From Microbaculum marinisediminis (lineage in GTDB: Bacteria > Pseudomonadota > Alphaproteobacteria > Rhizobiales > Tepidamorphaceae), in assembly GCF_025397915.1 (NCBI RefSeq), contig NZ_JALIDZ010000004.1, positions 310,001 to 374,000 on the forward strand: a stretch of DNA of 64,000 bases, written 5' to 3'. Below the pieces are notes generated by a model that saw nothing but the letters and a program-made list of their open reading frames with translations, ran no database searches and was not told the origin of the DNA. Both the position numbers and the translations under genes were made by a program. Below are positions 1 to 8,363 of this stretch, piece after piece. Numbering within the stretch: position 1 is the first letter of the stretch; every line of letters starts with the position of its first letter.

Positions 1-684
1 GGCGCGGCGGTCTCGGTGGCCGCCGTCAATCTCGGCGAGCGGATCAAGGCGAAGGCGGCCGACATGCTGGAAAGCGCGGTCGGCGACCTGGAATTCCTCG
101 ACGGCACGATCCGCATCGCCGGCACCGACCGGGCGGTGGGCTTCGCCGAGGTCGCGGAAAAGGCGGCGGCGGACGGCGACGACATGAAGGAGACCGACAG
201 CTGGGCGCCGCCGGAGGCAACCTATCCGAACGGCACCCATGTGGTCGAGGTCGAGGTCGATCCGGACACCGGCCATATCGACATCGTCTCCTACACGGTG
301 GTCGACGATTTCGGCGTGCTGCTCAATCCGATGCTGCTCGCCGGCCAGGTGCATGGCGGCATCGCCCAGGGGATCGGCCAGGCGATGCTGGAGCGCACGG
401 TCTTCGACGAGAGCGGCCAGCTTCTGTCGGCGACCCTGCAGGACTACGCCCTGCCGCGCGCCGACGTGATCCCGGACATCGGCTTCGAGACCCGCAACGT
501 GCCGTGCAAGACCAACCTTCTGGGCATGAAGGGCGCGGGCGAGGCAGGCACCATCGGTGCCTGCCCGGCGGTGGTCAATGCCGTCGTCGACGCGCTGCAC
601 CGCGCCGCCGGCATCACGCATATCGATATGCCGATGACGCCGGAACGGGTCTGGCAGGCGCTCAAGGCGGCGCAGGCGGCATAG
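1..684 (+). CDS. Molybdenum hydroxylase large subunit (CoxL/XdhB-like), C-terminal part
   Basis: The frame is open from the first base, so the gene starts outside the window; 227 C-terminal residues are visible. They match the second molybdopterin-binding half of the xanthine dehydrogenase / aldehyde oxidase / CO dehydrogenase large subunit family. The decisive motif is GMKGAGEAGTIGA at about visible residue 175-187; its Glu is the general base at the Mo active site in this family. Upstream lie the family stretches VVDDFGVLLNP and GQVHGGIAQGIGQA. These enzymes hydroxylate aldehydes, purines or N-heterocycles, or oxidise CO; the substrate cannot be read because the N-terminal half with the active-site loop is missing. 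The medium and iron-sulfur subunit genes, if present, must lie upstream of the window. Confidence 0.9.
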   Translation, partial: GAAVSVAAVNLGERIKAKAADMLESAVGDLEFLDGTIRIAGTDRAVGFAEVAEKAAADGDDMKETDSWAPPEATYPNGTHVVEVEVDPDTGHIDIVSYTVVDDFGVLLNPMLLAGQVHGGIAQGIGQAMLERTVFDESGQLLSATLQDYALPRADVIPDIGFETRNVPCKTNLLGMKGAGEAGTIGACPAVVNAVVDALHRAAGITHIDMPMTPERVWQALKAAQAA

Positions 685-730
685 GGACGGGCCTGTATCA
701 AGGGGAGAGTTGCGCGGCACGGTCGCCTGG

Positions 731-935
731 GCCCTGGATCAAGTCCAGGGCACGCGGTCCGTGGCGCCGGGGGCGCCGTGCCACAGGACCGGCCGCGTGT
801 GGTTCGCGTAGAGGCCGAATTCCACGGCGAAGGCGCGTGATACGGCCCGAGATTGCCGGGTCATGCCCGGCAATGACGTGGGGGATGGCTAGGCGCTCGC
901 GCCCTTTGCACGTCATGCCCGGACTTGATCCGGGC
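731..935. repeat. Cluster of three intergenic palindromes
   Basis: The 268 bases between the molybdenum hydroxylase gene and the nuclease gene hold three perfect hairpin-forming palindromes. One is at 731-751 (arms GCCCTGGA/TCCAGGGC, loop TCAAG), one at 852-874 (arms ATTGCCGGG/CCCGGCAAT, loop TCATG) and one at 917-935 (arms GCCCGGA/TCCGGGC, loop CTTGA). The first and third share the core GGA-TCAAG-TCC in opposite orientations, as in the tandem array near 48.6-49.2 kb. These look like dispersed REP/BIME-type elements. They lie between convergent genes and may also end transcripts. Confidence 0.75.
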
Positions 936-952
936 ACCTCCATGCCGTTCGT

Positions 953-1924
953 CTAAAGCGAAAATTCCGCGACCATCGGGGCGTGCAGCGATTCCGGCGG
1001 TTGCGCGATGCGGCCGAAGGCGACGAGCTCGTCCGCCAGCATCTCGTTGTGGATCCGGACCTCGTCGAGATGGCCGAACAGGGCGCGGCTGGCCAGGATG
1101 TGGTCGAGGACCTGCGGCCGGCCGTGATGGAGCACGGTGAAGCGGCGATCGGCGGCAAGCCCGCGCTCCACCGGCGTCAGCACCCGGCTCGCCAGGCGGC
1201 CCGAGCCGGTATCGTCCTCCGCCGCGCAGGCGATGCGCAGGGCGGTGTCGTGATCCTCGGCGTTGAAGTCGCCGCAGACCGCGATCAGGGCGTCGGGATC
1301 GGCATCGAAGATCCGCTCGACCGCCAGCCGCAGCTCCAGCGCCTGGCCGCTGCGTTTCATGGCCGCCAGGAAGAAGCCCTCGGCCCAGCCGGATATCGAT
1401 TTCCAGGCGAAGGGGCCGGATTTCTGCCCCGGCACCGCGGCGGCCAGCGGCGCGCGCAGGTGGAGGTTGAAGACCGTGAGTGGCGTGCCGCCCGGCAGTT
1501 CCACGACGAGGCGCTGGATCGGCCGGTCCCAGCCGACCGGGAAGGGCGCGGTGTCACACGGCTCGGCGGTGGTGCGGATCCAGGTCGGCGGCGTCACCAG
1601 CGACTGGCGGATCTCCTCGCGCTCCAGCACGGGGTAGCGCGAGAGGATCGCCAGATTGTGGACGTCGGCCGGCCCCTTGCCCTTGAGCCCGGCGGTGATG
1701 TCGAGCGTGTAGTCGGCGTAGGCGGTGCCCTCGATCAGGCGGACCAGGTCGACCGGCCGGCGCACGCCGGCGACCTTCTTCTTGGCGTTGATCTCCTGCA
1801 GGCAGAGGATGTCGGCGCGCAGCCGCTCGAGCTGGGGCCTCAGCACCGCGATGCGCTCCTCGATCGGGGCGGCATCGTCGTCGTCGCTGCCGAGGTTCTC
1901 GATGTTGAAGGTGGCAAGGCGCAT
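953..1924 (-). CDS. Endonuclease/exonuclease/phosphatase (EEP) family protein
   Basis: 323 residues, the normal size of an EEP-fold hydrolase related to exonuclease III and DNase I. Family motifs are in order: TFNIEN at residues 5-10, the metal-binding Glu in CLQE (residue 44), NLH with His 155, CGDFN with Asp 219 and Asn 221, and LDHI near residue 272 as the C-terminal Asp-His pair. No signal peptide is visible, so a cytoplasmic enzyme is likely. Such enzymes cut phosphodiester or phosphomonoester bonds; the substrate cannot be told here. The gene starts 66 bases after dnaE2 on the same strand and could be the last gene of the SOS mutagenesis operon. No strong ribosome-binding site precedes the ATG. 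Confidence 0.85.
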   Translation of the reverse strand: MRLATFNIENLGSDDDDAAPIEERIAVLRPQLERLRADILCLQEINAKKKVAGVRRPVDLVRLIEGTAYADYTLDITAGLKGKGPADVHNLAILSRYPVLEREEIRQSLVTPPTWIRTTAEPCDTAPFPVGWDRPIQRLVVELPGGTPLTVFNLHLRAPLAAAVPGQKSGPFAWKSISGWAEGFFLAAMKRSGQALELRLAVERIFDADPDALIAVCGDFNAEDHDTALRIACAAEDDTGSGRLASRVLTPVERGLAADRRFTVLHHGRPQVLDHILASRALFGHLDEVRIHNEMLADELVAFGRIAQPPESLHAPMVAEFSL

Positions 1925-1990
1925 GCGGGCGGTCCGGATTTGTGGCGGCTGGCAGCCTAGTCCGAGTTGGCGACGGATTGAATCTCGGCT

Positions 1991-4900
1991 TCAGTGGAAA
2001 TTGCGTCCCTTGGGCAGGACGGCGTGGGTCGCCCGGGCGAGTTTCTCCAGATCGCCGCCAAGCTCGGGCGCGTCGGCGAGCAGCCGGCCGAGGCGGGAGC
2101 GGCGGGCGACCTTCTCGTGGATGTCGGGAACCGGCCGGCGCACCTCGTCGCAGCGGGCGAGCGCCTCCAGGTCGGTGCCGTCGTCGCCGAGGGTGGCGAG
2201 CAGCGGCGTCAGGTCGTCGATGCGCTCGGCGACCAGGTGGATGACGTTCTGCTCGTTCTGCAGGCGCCCGGTGGCGGCGATCAGGCGCGCGCCGATCACC
2301 TGCGCGCGGAAGCGCTCGAACACCTTCGGCCAGACGATGACGTTGGCGACCGCCGTCTCGTCCTCCAGCGTCATGAAGATGACGCCCCTGGCCGAGCCCG
2401 GCCGCTGGCGCACCAGCACGAGGCCGGCGACCGTCAGCCGCCGGCCCGGCCGCGTCGCCCGCAGGGTCTCGTGGCGCACCGCGCCGAGACGGGCGAGACG
2501 CTGGCGCAGGAAGCTCGTCGGGTGCGCCTTCAGGGAGAGCTTGAGGAAGCGGTAGTCGTTGACCACCTGCTCGCCGAGCGGCATCGGCGGCAGGTCGACA
2601 TCCGGCTCGCGGCGCAGCTCCGCGTGATCGGCCGCCTCGAACAGCGGCAGGCGTCCGGTCTTTCCGCCGGCGGCAGGCCCCCTGTCGAGGCCGCGCGCCG
2701 CCCACAGCGCGGCGCGTCGGTCGAGGCCGATCGAGCGGAAGGCGTCGGCATCGGCGAGCCGTTCGATCGTCCTGGCCGGCAGGCCGGTCCTGAGCCACAG
2801 GTCGCGCAGCGAATCGTAGCCCGCGCCGCGCTTCTCCTCGATCAGCCGCGCCTCCTCCTCGCCGATCCCCTTTATCTGCCGCAGGCCGAGCCGGATCGCG
2901 TGGTCCGACCAGATATCGGCGCGCATGTCGGCGTGCAGGGGGTGGAGACGCGCCGCGGCGGAGCGGGCGTGGCCATGCGCTGCGAAGTCGGGACTTGCGG
3001 CCCCGCCTTCGCGACCCCCCTCCCCGTCCCTCCCCCGCACGGGGGGAGGGGGTTCCGCGTCGCCGATGGTGGCGGGCATCTCACTCATGCCCTGACCAGC
3101 AGCGTCCGTCGGGGATGCAATTTCGGGATCGCCGGGCGGCATATGCCCCTCTCCCCCCTTGCGGGGGAGAGATGGAGAGGGGGGTGGCGGCACGAGATGT
3201 TCGTCCGGCGTGTCCGGGCCCTCGGGTTCCAGCGTGTTGTCCCAGCCGGACAGGTTGATGTCGACGGGGCGGACGCGGACGCCGTGCTCGATGGCGTCGC
3301 GGACGATCTGGGCCGGGGCGTAGAAGCCCATCGGCTGGCTGTTGAGCAGCGCGGCGGCGAAGACATCGGGGTAGTGGCACTTGAGCCAGGCCGAGGCGTA
3401 GACCAGCAGGGCGAAGCTCGCCGCGTGGCTCTCCGGGAAGCCGTATTCGCCGAAGCCCTCGATCTGGCGGAAGCAGCGCTCGGCGAAGTCGCGGTCGTAG
3501 CCGCGCCGGACCATGCCCTCGACCATCTTGGCCTGGAACGTGCCGATGGTGCCGACCCGGCGGAAGGTGGCCATGGCGCGGCGCAGGCGGTCGGCCTCCG
3601 ATGGGGTGAAGCCGGCGGCGACGATGGCGATCCGCATCGCCTGCTCCTGGAACAGGGGGACGCCCAGCGTCTTGCCGAGTACCTTTTCCAGTTCGTCGGG
3701 CGGGCCGTGCTCGGGCGACGGGGCCGGGAACGCGACCGGCTCGAGGCCCTGGCGGCGGCGCAGATAGGGGTGCACCATGTCGCCCTGGATCGGGCCCGGC
3801 CGGACGATCGCGACCTCGATGACGAGATCGTAGAAATTCGCCGGCTTCAGCCGTGGCAGCATAGTCATCTGGGCGCGGCTCTCGACCTGGAAGACGCCGA
3901 TGGAATCGGCCCGCTGCAGCATGCGGTAGACGGCGGGGTCCTCGGCGGGGATGGTGGCGAGCGTCAGGTCGCGGCCGTAGTGGCGCCTAAGCATGTCGAA
4001 GGCCTTGCGCACGCAGGTCAGCATGCCCAGGCCCAGCACGTCGATCTTCAGGATGCCCAGCGCGTCGAGATCGTCCTTGTCCCATTCGACGACGGTGCGG
4101 TCCTTCATCGCCGCGTTCTGGATCGGCACGGTCTCGTCGAGCCGGTCCCTGGTGATGACGAAGCCGCCGACATGCTGGGAGAGATGGCGGGGAAAGCCGA
4201 CGATCTCGCGCGACAGCGCCAGCATCTTTGCCAGCGCGGCATCGGCGGGGTCGAGGCCGCGGCGGCGCACGTCCGTCTCGGTGATCGCGGAGTCCGACCA
4301 GCCCCAGATCGCGCCGGCGAGCCCGCCGACGGCATCCTCCGACAGGCCGAAGGCCTTGCCGACCTCGCGCACCGCCGAGCGGGCGCGGTAGCTGGTGACG
4401 GTGGCGGCGAGGCCGGCGCGCGCGCGGCCGTACTTCTCGTAGATGTACTGGATCACCTCCTCGCGGCGCTCGTGCTCGAAATCGACGTCGATATCGGGCG
4501 GCTCGCGCCGTTCCGCCGAGATGAAGCGCTCGAACAGCAGGTCCATGCGGGCGGGATCGACCTCGGTGATGCCGAGACAGAAGCAGACGGCGGAATTGGC
4601 CGCCGAGCCCCTGCCCTGCGCGAGGATGCCGCGCGCGCGGGCGAAGCGGACGATGTCGTGGACGGTGAGGAAATAGGGGGCGTAGTCGAGCTCGCCGATC
4701 AGTTTGATCTCGTATTCGATTAGGTGGCGTACTTTATTGGGCGTTCCATCGGGATAGCGCTGCCTGGCGCCTTCCTCGGTCAGGCGGATCAGTGCCGCCT
4801 GCGGCGTCGGATCGGTGCCGGTGGGTTCGTCCGGATAGGCGTAGCGCAGTTCGTCGAGAGAAAAAGATATATGGCTAAGTACTATGGAAATTTGTGAGAT

Positions 4901-5674
4901 GGCTTCGGGATAGTTCCGGAACAGACGAGCCATCTCGGCCGGCGGCTTGAGGAACCGTTCGGCATTGGCCGTAAGCAATAAGCCGGCTTTATGAATTGGC
5001 GTGTGATTTCGGATGCAGCTCACTACGTCCTGCAGATGGCGGCGGCCCGGCGCATGATAGAGCACGTCGTTGATGGCAAGCAGCGGTGTGCCGCAACGCG
5101 CGGCGAGATCGGCCTGAAACGCCAGTTTTCTGCGGTCATCGCCGTCATAGGCAAAGCGGGCGGCGAGATGCACGGCACCGGGGAAGCGCCGGACCAGTTC
5201 CCGCAGTGTAGTCTCGAGCAAAGAAAGTTTATTTTTAGCCGGCGTCTTTTTTTCTCCAAATAAAGATAAGCCGTCGTAACTGGAGCCGCCGGGAACCACC
5301 GCCAGAAGGATCCCTTCACCCCATTCCGACAGATCGGCGAGCGTCAGCCGGCAATCGCCCTTGTCGGCGCGGCGGTTGCCGACAGTGAGCAGCCGGCACA
5401 GCCGGCCATAGGCGGCGCGGTCCTGCGGCCAGGCGAGGATATCGGGGGTGCCGTCGCAGAACACGAGACGGGTGCCGACGACGATGCGGAGGTTGCGCTC
5501 CTTCGCCGCCACATGGGCGCGCACCACGCCGGCGAGCGAATTGCGGTCGGCGATGCCGAGGGCGGCCAGCCCCAGCGCGGCGGCGCGGTCGACCAGCTCT
5601 TCGGGATGCGAGGCGCCGCGCAGGAAGGAGAAGTTGGTGGCCGCGGCAAGCTCGGCATAGGGCGGCGCCATCAT
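1991..5674 (-). CDS. dnaE2: Error-prone DNA polymerase DnaE2 (ImuC)
   Basis: C-family DNA polymerase alpha-subunit paralogue that performs mutagenic translesion synthesis with ImuA and ImuB. From the chosen start it has 1227 residues: PHP domain at the N terminus (from YAELAAATNFSFLRGASHP), polymerase palm with catalytic acids in PPDIDVDFE at about residue 391-399, HhH region (LRQIKGIGEEEARLIEE) and an OB fold near residue 1075-1110. The start ATG overlaps the imuB stop (ATGATG), giving translational coupling, so the longer upstream open frame is rejected. The family usually has about 1080-1120 residues; the excess is a Pro/Gly-rich segment at about residues 815-905, just before the HhH region, which is encoded by intergenic-type palindromes (see 3028-3170). 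Frame is kept, so the protein can be full length. Confidence 0.95.
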   Translation of the reverse strand: MMAPPYAELAAATNFSFLRGASHPEELVDRAAALGLAALGIADRNSLAGVVRAHVAAKERNLRIVVGTRLVFCDGTPDILAWPQDRAAYGRLCRLLTVGNRRADKGDCRLTLADLSEWGEGILLAVVPGGSSYDGLSLFGEKKTPAKNKLSLLETTLRELVRRFPGAVHLAARFAYDGDDRRKLAFQADLAARCGTPLLAINDVLYHAPGRRHLQDVVSCIRNHTPIHKAGLLLTANAERFLKPPAEMARLFRNYPEAISQISIVLSHISFSLDELRYAYPDEPTGTDPTPQAALIRLTEEGARQRYPDGTPNKVRHLIEYEIKLIGELDYAPYFLTVHDIVRFARARGILAQGRGSAANSAVCFCLGITEVDPARMDLLFERFISAERREPPDIDVDFEHERREEVIQYIYEKYGRARAGLAATVTSYRARSAVREVGKAFGLSEDAVGGLAGAIWGWSDSAITETDVRRRGLDPADAALAKMLALSREIVGFPRHLSQHVGGFVITRDRLDETVPIQNAAMKDRTVVEWDKDDLDALGILKIDVLGLGMLTCVRKAFDMLRRHYGRDLTLATIPAEDPAVYRMLQRADSIGVFQVESRAQMTMLPRLKPANFYDLVIEVAIVRPGPIQGDMVHPYLRRRQGLEPVAFPAPSPEHGPPDELEKVLGKTLGVPLFQEQAMRIAIVAAGFTPSEADRLRRAMATFRRVGTIGTFQAKMVEGMVRRGYDRDFAERCFRQIEGFGEYGFPESHAASFALLVYASAWLKCHYPDVFAAALLNSQPMGFYAPAQIVRDAIEHGVRVRPVDINLSGWDNTLEPEGPDTPDEHLVPPPPSPSLPRKGGEGHMPPGDPEIASPTDAAGQGMSEMPATIGDAEPPPPVRGRDGEGGREGGAASPDFAAHGHARSAAARLHPLHADMRADIWSDHAIRLGLRQIKGIGEEEARLIEEKRGAGYDSLRDLWLRTGLPARTIERLADADAFRSIGLDRRAALWAARGLDRGPAAGGKTGRLPLFEAADHAELRREPDVDLPPMPLGEQVVNDYRFLKLSLKAHPTSFLRQRLARLGAVRHETLRATRPGRRLTVAGLVLVRQRPGSARGVIFMTLEDETAVANVIVWPKVFERFRAQVIGARLIAATGRLQNEQNVIHLVAERIDDLTPLLATLGDDGTDLEALARCDEVRRPVPDIHEKVARRSRLGRLLADAPELGGDLEKLARATHAVLPKGRNFH
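3028..3170. repeat. Palindromic repeat elements inside dnaE2
   Basis: Two hairpins lie within the dnaE2 coding region. One has arms CCCTCCCCC/GGGGGAGGG at 3028-3036 and 3042-3050. The other has arms TCTCCCCC/GGGGGAGA at 3150-3157 and 3163-3170, followed by a further purine-rich GATGGAGAGG tract. Base pattern (runs of C then G) is unlike the surrounding coding sequence but typical of intergenic palindromes in Alphaproteobacteria. Translated in the dnaE2 frame they give PPPPSPSLPRKGGEG and PPPPVRGRDGEGG, a sign of in-frame insertion. Confidence 0.75.
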
Positions 5675-7365
5675 CCGAACAGCCCGTGCAGATACCAGCG
5701 CGGCGTCACCACCTCGCGGTCGTACAAGCCCGCGCGATAGACCCAGTAGCGGCGGCCCTCCTCGTCCTCGACGCGGAAATAGTCGCGGGTGAGCGCCTCG
5801 GCCTCGCCGTTGAACAGTTTCGGGGCCCACCATTCCGGGGCGATGCGCTCCGGTCCCTCGATGCGCGCGACGCGGCGCAGCACGCGGCGCCAGCGAAAGC
5901 GCACCGGCGGCCCGTCCGGTATCTCGGCGATCGCCTCGATGGGTTCGGGCCGGTCGAGCAGGCGCAGCGGCCGGTCCGGCGCGCGCCCGGGGTCGTCTCC
6001 GGAGCCGTGCCCGGGGCCGAGATCGCACCCGGCGGCGGGCTGCGGCCATAGGGCGGCGCCTGCTCCGACCCCGGCCACGGCGGGGCGTGCCGAGACCGCA
6101 AGCTCGGGGATATGGCTGTCGTGACGCACCAGCCGCACCACCCGGGTGTGGCCGAGCCGGGCGGTCAGCCGGTCGGCGAGGCGGGCGAGCGCCTCGGCAT
6201 CCTCCGCCCTGCTTTCTCCGGCGAGATCGCCGGCGGCGGTCTGGGCGGCCTGCAACGGCTCCACGGCCTCGGCGGCGAGGCGGACGCGCTCGATGCCCTC
6301 GCCGGTATCGAGATCCTGCTCGAAGGTGCCCAGGCGCTCAATCAGCAGGCCGGCCATGCGGGCGGGGTCGCGGCTTGCCCGGCTCAGGCCCACCGCGATG
6401 CGGAAGGCCTTGTTGTCGACGCGGAACAGGGTGAGCGCCAGCCGCCGCGCGCCCTGGCCGTGCCGCGACAGCGGCTCGGCGAGGCCCTCGCCAAGCGCCC
6501 GCGCCACCCGCTCGATATCCTCGACAAGCCGGATCGGCTCGGCGAAGACGCGCTCGACGAGGAAGACCGGTGGCGGCCTGAGCGGCGACAGCGGCTCGTC
6601 GGCGCGGCCGAGCGCGCGGTCGAGACGCGTGAGCAGGTCCGCGCCGAAGCGGGCGGCCAGGGTGGATCGCGGCATGTCGACGAGCTGGCCGATGCGCTTC
6701 AGGCCGAGCCGTTCCAGCATCGAGACGGCTTCCGGTTCGGCGTCGAGCATCGCCACCGGCAGCCCGGCGACGGCGCGCGCGTTGCCGCCCGGCGGGACGA
6801 CCGTGCCGGATGCCGTCCTGGCCACGGCACGGGCAGCGGCGGGTGTGTCGGCGACGGCCGCCTGCACCGTGAGGCCGCGCCCTTCGAGGCGTCCCGTCAG
6901 GTCGCCGAGCAACGCTTGTTCGCCGCCAAACAGATGGGCGCAGCCGCTGATGTCGAGGACGAGGCCGCTTGTCCCGCCGGGGGCGTCGAGGGCGACGAGC
7001 GGGGTATAGCGCCCGGCCCATTCGGCGAGGGCTTCGAGCGCGCGGCGGTCGCCGTCGGGATCGGCCTCGACGGCGTCCAGCGCCGGCACGCGCGCGCGGG
7101 CGTCGGCCAGCGTCAGGCCGGGCTCGAGGCCGGCATCGGCGGCGGCCGTGTCGATCGCCGTCAGCCGGGTGGCGTTGCCGACGGTCGCGATCGTGGCACG
7201 CGGTCCCGCGCCCGACAGGCTAGCCGGTTCGGCGGAAGCGGAGGACGGTGGTGTCCTGCGCGACGGTTCCCTTCCGAGTCGCTCCACCGGCAGGCGCGGC
7301 AGGCGCAGGGCGAGGAAGCGCCGGCCTGATGTCTCCGGCGTCGGCGGAAGCGAAGAGGCGTTCAT
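5671..7365 (-). CDS. imuB: ImuB, Y-family polymerase-like mutagenesis protein
   Basis: 564 residues. ImuB is a catalytically inactive Y-family polymerase relative that bridges ImuA, DnaE2 and the beta clamp in SOS mutagenesis. The family start RRFLALRLPRLPVERL is at residues 15-30; a DinB-like palm and fingers follow, with a helix-hairpin-helix-like region (LERLGLKRIGQLVDMPRSTLAARFG) and the conserved C-terminal region RFRWRRVLRRVARIEGPERIAPEWW. It shares 146 bases with the 3' end of imuA in another frame and its stop overlaps the dnaE2 start by ATGA, so the three proteins are encoded as one tightly coupled unit. A second in-frame start further down would delete the family N-terminal motif, so the ATG at 7365 is preferred. 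Confidence 0.93.
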   Translation of the reverse strand: MNASSLPPTPETSGRRFLALRLPRLPVERLGREPSRRTPPSSASAEPASLSGAGPRATIATVGNATRLTAIDTAAADAGLEPGLTLADARARVPALDAVEADPDGDRRALEALAEWAGRYTPLVALDAPGGTSGLVLDISGCAHLFGGEQALLGDLTGRLEGRGLTVQAAVADTPAAARAVARTASGTVVPPGGNARAVAGLPVAMLDAEPEAVSMLERLGLKRIGQLVDMPRSTLAARFGADLLTRLDRALGRADEPLSPLRPPPVFLVERVFAEPIRLVEDIERVARALGEGLAEPLSRHGQGARRLALTLFRVDNKAFRIAVGLSRASRDPARMAGLLIERLGTFEQDLDTGEGIERVRLAAEAVEPLQAAQTAAGDLAGESRAEDAEALARLADRLTARLGHTRVVRLVRHDSHIPELAVSARPAVAGVGAGAALWPQPAAGCDLGPGHGSGDDPGRAPDRPLRLLDRPEPIEAIAEIPDGPPVRFRWRRVLRRVARIEGPERIAPEWWAPKLFNGEAEALTRDYFRVEDEEGRRYWVYRAGLYDREVVTPRWYLHGLFG

Positions 7366-8137
7366 CGGGTCTCCAGGTCAGGGCGAAGCGGCCGCCGGGG
7401 CGGGTGGCGTTGCGTTCGAGATCGACCGCCCAGGCGGGTGGGGGCAGGGCGAACGCGGCGGTATCCGGTCCGGCCAGGGCGAGGGGCTCGATGCGCCAGC
7501 GGGTGCGCGCCGCGCTCAGGCCGTCCATGGTGCCGGGGCGCACGAGCAGCGCGGTGCCGCCATTCCGGGCGGCCCGGAGCGCCAGCCGCCGCGTCGCGGT
7601 CAGGTCGACGGTGGCCGGGTCGCCGCGGATTTCGGCGACGACGGCCGACAGCGCCCGGCTCGCAAGCCCTTCCTCCGCCGCCCACAGCGCCTCGCGCGGT
7701 CGGCGCGTCTCGACGAAGAGCAGCCCGTCCGGATCGAGGCCGAAGGCGGCGAGCCCCGGCCCGTAGGGTCGGCCCCATTCGCCGGCGCCGTCGACGGTGG
7801 TGACGATCAAAGCTGGCCGGTTCGCGGCGAGGCGGCCGGCGAGCGCCAGGGCGAAGCCGAAGGCAAGCGGCCCGTCGGCATCCGCCGAGCGGACCTCGTG
7901 CAGCGCGCCGCGCCGCAGGCCACCGCCGAGCACGGCGTCCAGCTCCGCGGCCCCGAGCGGCACCGACGGCGCGACGGATGCGCGCGCCCCGGCCGCGCCG
8001 GGGGCGGATCCGGCCTCCAGCCGCGCGATGCGCGCGCGCAGGGCGCCGATATCGGCAACGGTGTTGCGATCGGTCAGCGCGCGACCGGCAACAGCGTCGC
8101 CATCGGGCGGGGCATCGGGTTCGGGTGCGCTCGACAC
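7220..8137 (-). CDS. imuA: ImuA, RecA-like SOS mutagenesis factor
   Basis: ImuA is a RecA/SulA-related protein of the alphaproteobacterial mutasome and is needed with ImuB and DnaE2 for damage-induced mutagenesis. Recognisable parts are the N-terminal LRARIARLEAG helix, the family segment LGAAELDAVLGGGLRRGALHE and the RecA-fold core to PAWAVDLERN. I choose the GTG at 8137 (305 residues) because GGAG lies seven bases upstream. A TTG at 8182 would extend the protein by 15 residues but sits almost on the SOS box and lacks a ribosome-binding site. The C-terminal end runs 146 bases into imuB, longer than the conserved core requires. First gene of the imuA-imuB-dnaE2 unit. Confidence 0.9.
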   Translation of the reverse strand: MSSAPEPDAPPDGDAVAGRALTDRNTVADIGALRARIARLEAGSAPGAAGARASVAPSVPLGAAELDAVLGGGLRRGALHEVRSADADGPLAFGFALALAGRLAANRPALIVTTVDGAGEWGRPYGPGLAAFGLDPDGLLFVETRRPREALWAAEEGLASRALSAVVAEIRGDPATVDLTATRRLALRAARNGGTALLVRPGTMDGLSAARTRWRIEPLALAGPDTAAFALPPPAWAVDLERNATRPGGRFALTWRPDERLFASADAGDIRPALPRPAPAAPAGGATRKGTVAQDTTVLRFRRTG

Positions 8138-8189
8138 AATGGGTCTCCGTTCCGGGCGAGCGGTGTCGCCGCCCGGTGACAAGGCAAAT

Positions 8190-8204
8190 GTTCTATGTTT
8201 GTTC
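8190..8204 (-). promoter_or_regulatory. SOS box (LexA site) of the imu operon
   Basis: The sequence GTTC-TATGTTT-GTTC is a perfect match to the alphaproteobacterial LexA consensus GTTC-N7-GTTC. It lies 53 bases upstream of the preferred imuA start and 8 bases upstream of the alternative TTG. The position fits repression of the imuA-imuB-dnaE2 cassette by LexA and induction on DNA damage, as known for this cassette in other Alphaproteobacteria. Confidence 0.93.
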
Positions 8205-8363
8205 TAATATGGATTCCACCGTTTGGCGGCGGAGTCAATCGTCAGGTGGCTCAGGGAAGGGCGGGGCAGAGATCGCTCCGTCCACTCCATGTCATTGCCG
8301 GGACGCGTCCGGGCACGACCGCACAGGAATTCGGCGAAACGTGATACCAGCCTCACCAGACCG

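Noticed and set aside
1994-4723. A 909-codon open frame on the plus strand opposite dnaE2
   Set aside because: It is the antisense shadow of dnaE2 in GC-rich DNA; the translated sequence lacks family motifs, while the minus strand carries a full polymerase.
1991-6049. A 1352-codon DnaE2 including 125 extra N-terminal residues
   Set aside because: The extra part is an Arg-rich shadow of imuB; the ATGA overlap at 5671-5674 marks the real start.
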